This document shows, in pieces, positions 54,107-62,382 of a stretch of 64,000 nt of DNA. The notes under the pieces were generated by a model that did not search any database, was not told the DNA's origin, and saw only the letters and a list, made by a program, of their open reading frames with translations. Within the stretch, counting starts at the first letter, position 1, and every line of letters begins with the position of its first letter. Origin of the DNA: Robiginitomaculum sp. (GTDB lineage: Bacteria > Pseudomonadota > Alphaproteobacteria > Caulobacterales > Maricaulaceae); assembly GCA_021776565.1 (NCBI GenBank), contig JAJFFQ010000048.1:1-64000 (forward strand), read 5' to 3'. Position numbers and translations under genes: made by a program.

Positions 54107-54355
54107 TGCCCGCGAGATTAGTGACTAAGGCCCATGGGTCAATCAAACTTCGTGTGAGTATGTCCTTATATTCACAAAAAAACCTCCCGCAAATGCGGGA
54201 GGCAAAAATTTGTGTCACTGGCAAACACAATGCCGGGAGAGGCATTATATTCATCCATGTCATCGCAATCTTCATGCCAACCATAATGGTACATAGGACA
54301 TATGCACTATCAGTGAGCCGTATCGCGTACCTGCAATTTGTGGAATAGTTGTGTG
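54107..54355 (-). other. Intergenic region with strong minus-strand terminator; possible small RNA
   Basis: CCTCCCGCA (54183-54191) and TGCGGGAGG (54194-54202) form a 9-bp stem followed on the minus strand by seven T (54182-54175 region). No annotated minus-strand gene ends here, so a short transcript starting near 54310-54330 would be terminated. A weak promoter TTGCAG-N18-TGATAG is readable upstream on the minus strand. Confidence 0.4.
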
Positions 54356-56140
54356 ATGACCGCAGAAGCACAAATAACAGACCTTGCAGAAGGTGATGCT
54401 GAACGGCTACGCACCCGGGCAACACAAATGCTTGTTGGCGTTGGTATTTTTCCCGCAGTCATGCACATTGCTGTGGTCAATTTGCTGGCGGTAGTTCTGT
54501 GGCCGGCAACCAATCACATCACCACAGGTATCTGGGCGGCAGGCTTAAGTACTTGTGTCTTGTTTCAGGTTACATTGATATGGCGCAATGGTGGACGCAC
54601 GCTTGCGATAAAGGAAGCCCAAACATTACAAAAGAGATTTGATGGTGCCGCTCTATGCGTCGGTTTTTTTTGGGGCATGGCGGGTGTGGCCCTGTTTCCG
54701 GAACATGAGCCTGGCCGCGTGCTTTTTCTGGTGTTTGTGATGGGCGGAATGTCAATGGGTGCGGTCAGTACACAGCATGTCAGCCTGCGCACATGCCTAT
54801 TTTCCATCGTTCCAGGTATGGCCCCGCTGGGTGTGCGTTATATGTTTTCTGATCTGCCATTTAATATCGCATCGGGCATTTTATTACTGGTCTACGCGGC
54901 TGTACTGGTCAACATGGCGGTACGACTGCACCGCTTTGCACACCGGGCTTTTGCCTTGCAACTGGAACAGGAGCGCCTGCTTGATCGGCTGTCTACGCAA
55001 GCCATTGCCCTTAACGAAGCCCGCAGCGATGCCGAACAGGCCAACGCCGCCAAATCTCGCTTTCTTGCCCAGGCCAGTCATGATTTACGCCAACCCCTGC
55101 ACGCCATAAGCCTGTTTGTTGAATCATTACCCGAAGCCCGGGATAGTTCTGAACACGAAAACATAATGAACCGCGTGCGCCAGTCACTTGATGTACTGAC
55201 CAAACTGTTCGACTCTTTGCTGGACGTGACGATGCTGGATACTGGCGGCATAGAGGTGCGCCGATCAGTGTTCCTGCCCCGTGATGTCATTGACGAGGTC
55301 AGGCGGGATTTCAGCCTTGTTGCAGAGGCCAGCAATGTTGAAATATGCGTAGTTTACTCTGATTTGGCAGTAAAAAGTGACCCGGTTTTATTGCGTCGCA
55401 TGTTGCAAAACCTGGTTTCAAACGCGATTCGACACACCGAAGGCGGCCGCGTGCTGGTCGGGTGCCGCCGCCAGGCTGGTAAACTGTCCATTGAGGTAAC
55501 CGACACTGGCCCTGGTATTGATGCCAGGGATCAGGAGCGTATTTTTGCTGAATTTACACGGCTCGATTCAGCGCGCATGGGCCTGACAGCGCAACCAGGG
55601 TTGGGACTTGGTCTTTCTATCGTCAAACGCATTGCAGAAGAACTGGGCCTACATGTCAAAATCACTTCCAGGCTTGGTCATGGATCAACGTTCAGAATTG
55701 GCGGACTTGATATTGCTGATAGCAAAGGTCTGGATAAAGTCATTGCTTCGCCTTTGGCACAAGGCGTTGTCAATGATGCTTGCGTTTTTGTACTTGATGA
55801 TGACCCCGAAACTCTGACAGCAACGCAAATGTTGCTGGAGCGTTGGGGATGCCGTGTGCAAGTCTCTCAGGACTGGCACGACCTGATCGATGCCTCCATG
55901 GATGTTCTCATTTGTGATTTTGAGATCAGTCCTGAAAAGACCGGTCTTGATGTCATAAAAGACATGGTGGCAAGGCCATCAGGTGCGCCACCAACCATTA
56001 TGATCTCTGGCAACACATCCGCCGAACTTCGCCGCGAAACAGCGGCCAGATCCATTCCCCTTTTGCATAAACCCATCCGCCCGGCGCAACTCAGATCTGC
56101 ACTTCTAAATGCACTGGCCGCCTCAGGTAAATCCACGTGA
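54356..56140 (+). CDS. Hybrid sensor histidine kinase with C-terminal receiver domain
   Basis: A 594-residue membrane kinase. Residues about 20-200 form five or six membrane segments with no large periplasmic domain. A short coiled coil leads to HisKA with the phospho-acceptor His in [18 protein letters not shown], then the ATPase boxes [19 protein letters not shown] and [10 protein letters not shown] receiver domain (about 475-590) has VLDDD, acceptor Asp in ICDFEIS and Lys in LLHKPIRP. It converges on a LuxR-type regulator and overlaps it by 18 bp, suggesting they form one system. Signal unknown. Confidence 0.93.
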   Translation: MTAEAQITDLAEGDAERLRTRATQMLVGVGIFPAVMHIAVVNLLAVVLWPATNHITTGIWAAGLSTCVLFQVTLIWRNGGRTLAIKEAQTLQKRFDGAALCVGFFWGMAGVALFPEHEPGRVLFLVFVMGGMSMGAVSTQHVSLRTCLFSIVPGMAPLGVRYMFSDLPFNIASGILLLVYAAVLVNMAVRLHRFAHRAFALQLEQERLLDRLSTQAIALNEARSDAEQANAAKSRFLAQASHDLRQPLHAISLFVESLPEARDSSEHENIMNRVRQSLDVLTKLFDSLLDVTMLDTGGIEVRRSVFLPRDVIDEVRRDFSLVAEASNVEICVVYSDLAVKSDPVLLRRMLQNLVSNAIRHTEGGRVLVGCRRQAGKLSIEVTDTGPGIDARDQERIFAEFTRLDSARMGLTAQPGLGLGLSIVKRIAEELGLHVKITSRLGHGSTFRIGGLDIADSKGLDKVIASPLAQGVVNDACVFVLDDDPETLTATQMLLERWGCRVQVSQDWHDLIDASMDVLICDFEISPEKTGLDVIKDMVARPSGAPPTIMISGNTSAELRRETAARSIPLLHKPIRPAQLRSALLNALAASGKST

Positions 56141-56737
56141 GGCGGCAAAAGAGGCGGCCGCAGAACGACTTGACAGATCAAGGCTGCGCAACAATGCCGA
56201 AACATGGATACGAACCGTATAGGGCGAAATATCCAGTTCACGGGCAATTTCCTTGTTTGATAACCCTCTGGCGATAAAGCGAAGCACATCCAGTTGTCGC
56301 GGCGTCAGGACTGACAAGTCATTGCCGCCCGTTGCCGCTTGCGCTGGGCCAGAGGCCCGCACAACCAGTGTTTCGCCATCCATCACAGATAGAAATGCCG
56401 CGCAAATATCCTCTGGCCGAGCGGTTTTCGAGACAAACGCATTGGCCCCGGCGGCCATAACACTATCGATCAGGGCGTTGTCATGGGTCATGGATACGGC
56501 AATGATCGGGGTTAACGGCAGTTTCCGCCGTAGTGCAGAAAAGTGCTTTATGGCGTCAAATCCGGGAAACAACAGATCCAGAACAACCAGATCAGGCGAG
56601 CCTTGTTTTTCAATTGCGCGCTCCATCCCTGCACGATCACCCGCTTCATTGATTGTAGAATTGGCAAACAGATTGCGCATCATAATGGCCATACCGCTAC
56701 GAAATACCGGGTGGTCATCGACAAGGAGAATTTTCAT
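56123..56737 (-). CDS. LuxR/NarL-type response regulator
   Basis: A 204-residue regulator. The receiver (about 1-120) has VDDHPVFR, acceptor Asp in [12 protein letters not shown] and Lys in FVSKTARP. The output helix-turn-helix is [20 protein letters not shown] onward to [17 protein letters not shown]. It overlaps the 3' end of the convergent hybrid kinase. This is the second convergent kinase/regulator pair in the window. Confidence 0.92.
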   Translation of the reverse strand: MKILLVDDHPVFRSGMAIMMRNLFANSTINEAGDRAGMERAIEKQGSPDLVVLDLLFPGFDAIKHFSALRRKLPLTPIIAVSMTHDNALIDSVMAAGANAFVSKTARPEDICAAFLSVMDGETLVVRASGPAQAATGGNDLSVLTPRQLDVLRFIARGLSNKEIARELDISPYTVRIHVSALLRSLDLSSRSAAASFAASRGFT

Positions 56738-56868
56738 AACTCGTCCTCCTGAAATCCAGCTGGGGCAGTCATAACCATACCCTAGTGCAAAACACGCCTA
56801 TCCATCAATTAGAACGAATGTGCTAAGACGCAATATGAACGATTCTACCACCTGAACCCGGATGCCGA

Positions 56869-57324
56869 ATGACCTCAATTTACATTGATGCCGATGCCTG
56901 CCCGGTCAAGGACGAGGTTTTGCGCGTCGCTAACCGGCACAAGGTACAAGTCTATATCGTCTCCAACGGCGGGTTGCGCCCCAATCATCATCCCCTGGTG
57001 GACAACATCATTGTACCGCATGGCCCGGACGTCGCCGATGACTGGATTGCGCAGCGGGCCAGCAAAGGCGATTGTGTTATCACCGGCGATATTCCTCTGG
57101 CCAGCCGATGTATCGCCGCCGGGGCGCAGGTTTTACAACATAATGGCGAGATATTTACCCCTGAAAATATTGGTCACATATTGGCCACCCGCGACCTCAT
57201 GACCGATTTACGTGCCGCCAACCCACTGATGCAGGGCGGTGGTAAATCCTTTACCAAAGCCGATCGTTCGCGCTTTCTTGATGCGCTGGAGCGTGAAATG
57301 CGCCTGGTTCTTAAAGCCAAATAG
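56869..57324 (+). CDS. YaiI/YqxD family protein (DUF188, NYN-like)
   Basis: A 151-residue cytosolic protein. The conserved IYIDADACPVKDEVLRVA start, IVPHGPDVADDWIAQRA, GDCVITGDIPLASRC and GGKSFTKADRSRFLDALE all fit the UPF0178 family. The fold is related to PIN/NYN nucleases, with the Asp cluster preserved, but the substrate is unknown. Confidence 0.93.
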   Translation: MTSIYIDADACPVKDEVLRVANRHKVQVYIVSNGGLRPNHHPLVDNIIVPHGPDVADDWIAQRASKGDCVITGDIPLASRCIAAGAQVLQHNGEIFTPENIGHILATRDLMTDLRAANPLMQGGGKSFTKADRSRFLDALEREMRLVLKAK

Positions 57325-57367
57325 AACGATTATACTGGTATATGAACGGGTGGGGATAAGTATTTTT

Positions 57368-57496
57368 CACGTGCTCATATAGCGAAGCGATAGCACCCAA
57401 TAGCACAAGAATCACGTGCTCATCTAGCGAGGTTTACCGTCGCGATAGCACACTGGATACTCGCTCATCTAGCGAGGTTTACCGTCGCGATAGCAC
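57368..57496 (+). repeat. Three repeat units with 45-bp period
   Basis: Units start at 57373, 57418 and 57463. The last two are identical over 34 bases; the first lacks a 10-base internal block (GGTTTACCGT). Each unit is partly palindromic, with GTGCT...AGCGA facing TCGC...AGCAC. Too few and too regular in composition to call CRISPR. Confidence 0.8.
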
Positions 57497-57655
57497 TAGT
57501 AAATAAGGGTCATTTGAGTATCATTTATGGGTCAAAAGTTGCACCATATGGGTCAGTTAAGGGACACCTGAAGGGTGCCCAAGGGTCAGGTGGTGACCCT
57601 TAAGCGACCCTTGTGTACCTGAGCGGGGATAAGCTGTTGGCTATCCGCTCCACTC

Positions 57656-57723
57656 GTCATTGCGGCGCAGGCCGCAATCTATAGTGATGCTTCAAGGTGG
57701 GTTGCGGCCTGCGCCGCAATGAC
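57656..57723. repeat. 22-bp perfect inverted repeat
   Basis: The left arm 57656-57677 and right arm 57702-57723 are exact reverse complements separated by 24 bases. Arms of the GTCATTGCGGC type are common dispersed intergenic repeats in alphaproteobacteria. Confidence 0.85.
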
Positions 57724-58005
57724 GCTGTTTTGGAAATTATATTTTGTCTAAAACACCCCGAACTTGTCCAACCGGGGACGCTGATCGGGTATGATGATGG
57801 CAAGTCAGAGACAGTCACCCTTCGACAGGCTCAAGCTGAGGTGAAAGGTCTCTGTAACACCAACCAAATGGTTCGGTGCGAAGGCCAGTTTCCAGTTTCG
57901 CCATAAAGGAGAATATAAAATGAGAATTACCCGGATCATGCACAGCCCAAGACCAACACGGTCAGCAAGGCCACTATTTTTACGGTAAAGCCCCTGAATG
58001 GCCGC

Positions 58006-58377
58006 TTGACCAGCAGCTTTGGTGAGCGTCGTGATCCGTTTACCCAAAAAATCCGCTTTCACAGAGGTGTTGATATTGGCGCACGTTCCGGTGCCGCCAT
58101 TGTCTCACCCGCGCCCGGGCGGGTCTTGCGTATTGCCATGAACACAAGAGGCTATGGCAATCTTCTTGAGATCGACCATGGTAATGGTTTCATCACCCGC
58201 TATGGACAATTATTGAGCATAGATGTGATGCCAGAACAGAGCATTACCGCCGGTCAACACATCGCCAAAGTTGGCTCAACGGGCCGGTCAACTGCGCCGC
58301 ATTTACACCTTGAACTTATCAAGGATGGCGAGCAGATTGATCCAGCCAGCGTTATTGATCTGGCAGTGCCAAGTTGA
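58006..58377 (+). pseudogene. M23 (LytM) peptidase domain, N-terminally truncated
   Basis: A 123-residue M23 domain: HRGVDIGARSGAAIVSPAPG supplies the first zinc ligands and HLHLELIKDG the last, so the catalytic site looks intact. The only start is TTG, and there is no signal peptide, although this enzyme acts on cell wall peptidoglycan. The frame stays open upstream (codons for KATIFTVKPLNGRL), and an ATG with good ribosome binding site at 57920 is in another frame. I read this as a once longer exported protein that lost its 5' part or suffered a frameshift. Its 3' end overlaps the convergent regulator by 26 bp. Confidence 0.6.
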
Positions 58378-60103
58378 GCGGGTCAAACACCGGCATTTGC
58401 GGTACCCATAAACTGGCCCATTGGTTATCTGTCGACATAGTGCTCCCTAGCAGTTTTTTAGCCTGTTCATGATCGTCTGAAAGCATCAATAGTACCGCCA
58501 TTAACACCGGGTTCTCACGTTGTCCCTCTGCACTTTGCAAAGCAGCCAGCACGCGGCCATAAGCCTGCATATGTTGTCCGGCCCGGACCAGTGCTCGTGC
58601 ATTTTCAGGGGCAGAAAGAGGGTAGTTCATTCGCTCTGAACGACGTATCCAGGCATCAATTGCGGCGGCGTGATCGCCTTTTGCCGTAAAAATCAAGGCC
58701 AGATAAAGCTCCACCGGCAAGCCAAAACCCTCTGCGGTTCTGGCCGCTTCAAGGGCATCATCATAACGGCGCGCCAGATACATCACCCAGGCCTTGTCCC
58801 AACTTAACGATGATGACAGGGGATCGAGTTTTTCAGCGTTCAGGATGGCCGTAACGGCCTCATCATGCGTGCCATTGGCACCCAGAACCGTGGCATAACT
58901 TAGCCAGGCCTGTGCATTGCCGGGGGTCTTTTCGACAACAGAGTTTAACAGGCCCGCGGCCCGGCGGACATCACCTTCGCCATATAATGCCAAATGTGCC
59001 TCTGCAATATCGGCTTCAACGTTTTCAGGGTCACTTTGCCGTGCTCTGGCAAGGTGTATTTTGGTCTGCGCCAAAGCAGGGATATTCAAGTTGGGTGAAA
59101 AAAGAGCAGGATTATGCGCGTACATATCAGCCAGCAAGGCATGAGGTCGTGCATAATCAGGATCGGCCTTGATCGCTTGTAACAAAATGGATTGTGCTTG
59201 CAACGCAGTATCCGCCACCCCCAAACCCCACAAGTGCCGGGCGCGCCAGTACATTTGTTCGCCCTGGGTGTGGGCGCCTGTCCCTGCATCGCTCATGGTC
59301 TCACCAAGCTCTACATAAAGTTGGTCAATCGCCTTGCGCTGCACCTCTAAAAAATACCTTGATGACACTTGTGCGGTGGCCGACCATACCATTTCATTGG
59401 TCTTTGGGTTGGTCAATTGTATTGCCAATTGCTGATCGCGTTCACTGGCAACAAGTGTTGATGTCAACACCCATGCCGCACCGCCAAATGGATATTCGGC
59501 GAACTCGACCGGCGGCACAGCACGCCATCTGATGATTTGATAGTTTTTCAGGCTGGATAAAAGGTCAAGCGTCACTGCAGCCAAGGCACTGGCCAGCGCA
59601 TCATGATCCTGATCGGTTGTGGCATTCACCGTATCAACAACGATAAATCGCATGGTTTCTGGCACAGCTTGTTTGCGTGCCATAACAAAACCCATTGCCA
59701 GGGCTATGAAAATAACCAGGCCAATTATCGCAAACAGGATACGTCTGCCCGGTGCGCTGGTGCCAGACCCGGGCGCGGCACCTTGCGATCCGCCGGGTTC
59801 AGCATGATTGCAAATCAGTCGGTAGCCGCGTTTGGGAATGGTTTCAATATATCTGGGTTTGCGGACGCTGTCTCCCAGTGCGCGGCGCAAGCTTGATATA
59901 ACCACAGCCACCGATTGATCGCTTATGGCATCACGCTGCCAAACCGTTTCGATCAGCTCTTCTTTTGATACAACGTCACTGCCCCGGCTATGCAATAGCG
60001 CCAGTACATCCATCGCCCGCGCTTCTACGCGGCGTACATCACCATTACGCATCAGCTGATTTGCCGATGGGTCAGCCGTCCAGTCGCCGATCCTGAATTT
60101 CAT
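58352..60103 (-). CDS. CadC-like transmembrane regulator with TPR sensor part
   Basis: A 583-residue membrane transcription factor. Residues 1-100 form an OmpR-type winged helix (VVSKEELIETVWQRDAISDQ, then SSLRRALGDS and IETIPKRGYRLI). One membrane segment follows (about 118-142). The outer part has a beta-rich domain and six or more TPR-like helix pairs. Such ToxR/CadC-type proteins bind DNA directly while sensing signals outside. It is divergent from a small secreted protein, and three TCTTGAA repeats lie between them. Confidence 0.92.
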   Translation of the reverse strand: MKFRIGDWTADPSANQLMRNGDVRRVEARAMDVLALLHSRGSDVVSKEELIETVWQRDAISDQSVAVVISSLRRALGDSVRKPRYIETIPKRGYRLICNHAEPGGSQGAAPGSGTSAPGRRILFAIIGLVIFIALAMGFVMARKQAVPETMRFIVVDTVNATTDQDHDALASALAAVTLDLLSSLKNYQIIRWRAVPPVEFAEYPFGGAAWVLTSTLVASERDQQLAIQLTNPKTNEMVWSATAQVSSRYFLEVQRKAIDQLYVELGETMSDAGTGAHTQGEQMYWRARHLWGLGVADTALQAQSILLQAIKADPDYARPHALLADMYAHNPALFSPNLNIPALAQTKIHLARARQSDPENVEADIAEAHLALYGEGDVRRAAGLLNSVVEKTPGNAQAWLSYATVLGANGTHDEAVTAILNAEKLDPLSSSLSWDKAWVMYLARRYDDALEAARTAEGFGLPVELYLALIFTAKGDHAAAIDAWIRRSERMNYPLSAPENARALVRAGQHMQAYGRVLAALQSAEGQRENPVLMAVLLMLSDDHEQAKKLLGSTMSTDNQWASLWVPQMPVFDPLNLALPDQ

Positions 60104-60174
60104 ACAACCTGCCTTGTGAGACTGATGAATGTCAGCATTAGCACATTAGCGGTTTTTTTCATGAAAATATATTT

Positions 60175-60203
60175 TCTTGAAAGTTTCTTGAAACCCTCTT
60201 GAA
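60175..60203. promoter_or_regulatory. Three TCTTGAA direct repeats with exact 11-bp spacing
   Basis: TCTTGAA occurs at 60175, 60186 and 60197, one helical turn apart. Winged-helix regulators of the OmpR/PhoB type bind direct repeats of this kind (the pho box also has an 11-bp period). They lie between the CadC-like regulator (start 60103) and the secreted protein (start 60264), so they are a candidate operator for both. Confidence 0.65.
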
Positions 60204-60263
60204 GACAGAAAACCAAAAGCACGCAATGGTTTTACATTGTTATAAGTTTATCAGGAGAAACCA

Positions 60264-60827
60264 ATGTATAAGAAAATAATACTGTCATCTTTGGCCATCG
60301 GATTGATAATATCATCATGCACGACGTTCGCCCACGCAAACGACGCCCAAAAACAGTCTCTCGAGGATTTGTCGTTTTTGTTGGGCAAGTGGAGCGTTGT
60401 CACCACATACCGTCCGGGTACTGAAAAAGCCATGAAAGATATTGGCGTGCGCGAATGTAGCTATGCTTTCTCGAAAACCTACATTAAATGTGATTTCAAA
60501 ATGACGCTGGAAGCCAATGGCATGCAGCGCGACACCACATCGCTCATCAATTATAATCCCTTTCGCGAAATGTATGAGTTAACGATGATTTTTGATCGCC
60601 CGACCTCTCGTGCCCTGGGCGATATGACCTGGGATCCAAACACCCGGATGCTGAAAACCAAAGCCTATATATATGCCGGAATTGGTCATGAACTGCGTGA
60701 CTTATGGATGGTCACACGTGTTACAGACAACAACCATATCACCGCCGAAGTACGTTCCAACCAGCCCGCGCAGGCACCAAATGAGTGGCCGGTATTTTGG
60801 CAACAGGAGCTGACAAGAATAAAATAA
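60264..60827 (+). CDS. Secreted DUF1579-like protein
   Basis: A 187-residue protein. AGGAGA lies just before the ATG. The signal peptide (residues 1-26) contains SSCTT, which could be a weak lipobox, and ends AHA. The mature part begins with LSFLLGKWSVVTTYRP, a DUF1579-like opening similar to that of the protein at 37330. It probably folds as a lipocalin-like barrel in the periplasm. Its position opposite the CadC-like regulator, with the TCTTGAA repeats between, makes it a likely target of that regulator. Confidence 0.8.
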   Translation: MYKKIILSSLAIGLIISSCTTFAHANDAQKQSLEDLSFLLGKWSVVTTYRPGTEKAMKDIGVRECSYAFSKTYIKCDFKMTLEANGMQRDTTSLINYNPFREMYELTMIFDRPTSRALGDMTWDPNTRMLKTKAYIYAGIGHELRDLWMVTRVTDNNHITAEVRSNQPAQAPNEWPVFWQQELTRIK

Positions 60828-60969
60828 ATGATGCTTGATACCGGACAAGGCGGAAACCTTTCCGGGGGGTACGGCGCCAACTGCACAAAATACTCACCCA
60901 TGCCTTCCTTTTGCGTCATAAGCGTGTGCCAGTAAAAGTGGCACGCTTGACAAAAGGAATTTGGGCGCA

Positions 60970-62223
60970 ATGAACAAACTGTTTTCCCGCCCAGCCGGTG
61001 TAGTATTTGCCTCCACCATTGGGACGGCCATCGGTATCACCTCAACCATTGTGGCGATCCTCGGCCTTGTTCTTGTCCCCATCGCCGACGAGTTTAACCT
61101 GCCGCGATCCAGCATATCCCTGGTGTTTTTCATTCTGGCGATATGCAGCGCCCTGATTTATCCGGTTATCGGGCATCTGGCAGATAAATATGGCGCACGT
61201 ATTGTTATATTGATCGGGCATTTGTTGTTTGTCCTGGCGCTGTTTGCTGTCTCCAAGGCGCGTAACATAGGCGAATTTTATGCCGCCTTTGTATTTATCG
61301 GTTTTAGTGGCTCTGTGCTTGGCCCAATTTTGTTTACCAAGATTATTGCCGGGTGGTTTGACCGCTATCGCGGCTTCTTTCTTGGTATTATCAGCGGCGT
61401 TGGTTATGGCATGGGCAGCACGCTAATGCCCCTTTTTGCCGTCTTTGTGTTATCAAACCATGACTGGCGCACCACCTATCAGGCCATTGCTGTCCTGGTG
61501 TTTGTTGTTGGTTTGCCTGCATTATGGTTATTTTTACGCAATCCACCCGAACCCCTGCCCAAAAAGACCTATATGCGCGTCAAAGGCGTTTCGGGGGTTC
61601 CCGGCCTGACCCTGGCCGAGGCGATAAAAACCCGTGCCTTCTGGATGGTGTTGATGGCCATTGCCGTTTGCTCTGGCTGCATGCTGGCTGTCTTCACCCA
61701 CATTATCCCGATTTTGATGGATCGGGGTGTATCCGTGGTTGAAGCCACCAGTGTTTTGTCCACTTTTGCCTTGTTCACCGTCTTTGGGCAAATCGGCACC
61801 GGGTTTTTACTTGACCAATTTCGCCGCCCGAATTTGATCGCACCGTTCTTTTTTATCCCGGTTTTTGGCCTGCCCCTGTTGATGCTCTCCTCCAGCACGC
61901 CACTATTGTTGTTGTCCGGGGCGTTAATGGGTCTTGGTATGGGAACCGAGTTTGGTCTGTTGCCATTTTGCCTGTCCCGTTATTTTGGCCTGAAGGCCTA
62001 TGGGACTATATCCGGTCTTGTTTACGGCGTTATCGCGCTAACCAACGGGTTTTTCCCAGTGCTGATGGATGTCGGGTTTGATCTGACCGGTAGTTATCAA
62101 AGCGCCGTGAACCTTGTCATAGGTATCATGGTTCTGGGCACCCTGCTGATCGCCGCCCTGCCCAGCTTTGCTCGCCTTTCCAGGCGTTATATGGAGCCAG
62201 AGGCAGGGCCGGAAAACGGCTAA
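60970..62223 (+). CDS. Major facilitator superfamily transporter
   Basis: A 417-residue transporter with twelve membrane segments. The loop 2-3 motif GHLADKYGARIVILIGH (A-like) is present, and the overall pattern resembles the oxalate/formate antiporter-like (OFA) group of monocarboxylate carriers. ATG at 60970 is preceded by AAAAGGA; a TTG three codons upstream is possible. Substrate unknown. It is followed by the RND operon. Confidence 0.9.
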   Translation: MNKLFSRPAGVVFASTIGTAIGITSTIVAILGLVLVPIADEFNLPRSSISLVFFILAICSALIYPVIGHLADKYGARIVILIGHLLFVLALFAVSKARNIGEFYAAFVFIGFSGSVLGPILFTKIIAGWFDRYRGFFLGIISGVGYGMGSTLMPLFAVFVLSNHDWRTTYQAIAVLVFVVGLPALWLFLRNPPEPLPKKTYMRVKGVSGVPGLTLAEAIKTRAFWMVLMAIAVCSGCMLAVFTHIIPILMDRGVSVVEATSVLSTFALFTVFGQIGTGFLLDQFRRPNLIAPFFFIPVFGLPLLMLSSSTPLLLLSGALMGLGMGTEFGLLPFCLSRYFGLKAYGTISGLVYGVIALTNGFFPVLMDVGFDLTGSYQSAVNLVIGIMVLGTLLIAALPSFARLSRRYMEPEAGPENG

Positions 62224-62276
62224 TATCACGCTCCTGCCCAACCATTCCATCATTATTGCATAGCTGATATACATTT

Positions 62277-62295
62277 AAGTGAACAATGTTCACTT
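62277..62295. promoter_or_regulatory. TetR-type operator palindrome before the RND operon
   Basis: AAGTGAACAATGTTCACTT is a perfect 19-bp palindrome centred on one base, in the style of TetR/AcrR operators that control efflux pumps. It lies 87 bp before the adaptor start. No tetR gene is present in the window. Confidence 0.65.
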
Positions 62296-62382
62296 TTCAA
62301 ACGATCCATTCGTTCCTATATCAACCTCGTCAGGACGAATAAGTGTGCTAACAACCCTGCAGACGAGGAATTGCATAACCCG

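Larger units (their letters stand above)
57325..58005. other. Repeat-rich intergenic region
   Basis: About 680 bases with no convincing gene. It holds a 45-bp-period repeat (57368-57496), several GGGTCA motifs with an 8-bp inverted pair AAGGGTCA/TGACCCTT at 57581-57601, a perfect 22-bp inverted repeat (57656-57677 and 57702-57723), and a copy of the CCTTCGACAGGCTCAA motif at 57819. At 57920 an ATG with AAGGAG opens a 22-codon frame that ends shortly before the M23 coding frame. Confidence 0.6.

Noticed and set aside
54006-54425. 139-residue minus-strand ORF across the kinase leader
   Set aside because: It overlaps both the acyl-CoA synthetase 5' end and the kinase start and crosses a terminator hairpin.
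57368-57496. Possible CRISPR array
   Set aside because: There are only three units, the first is missing an internal block, the between-unit sequence is about 11 bases and not spacer-like, and no cas gene is present.
57697-57906. 69-residue ORF in the intergenic region before the M23 domain
   Set aside because: It starts within one arm of a perfect inverted repeat and runs through a dispersed repeat motif. No homology or ribosome binding site is visible.
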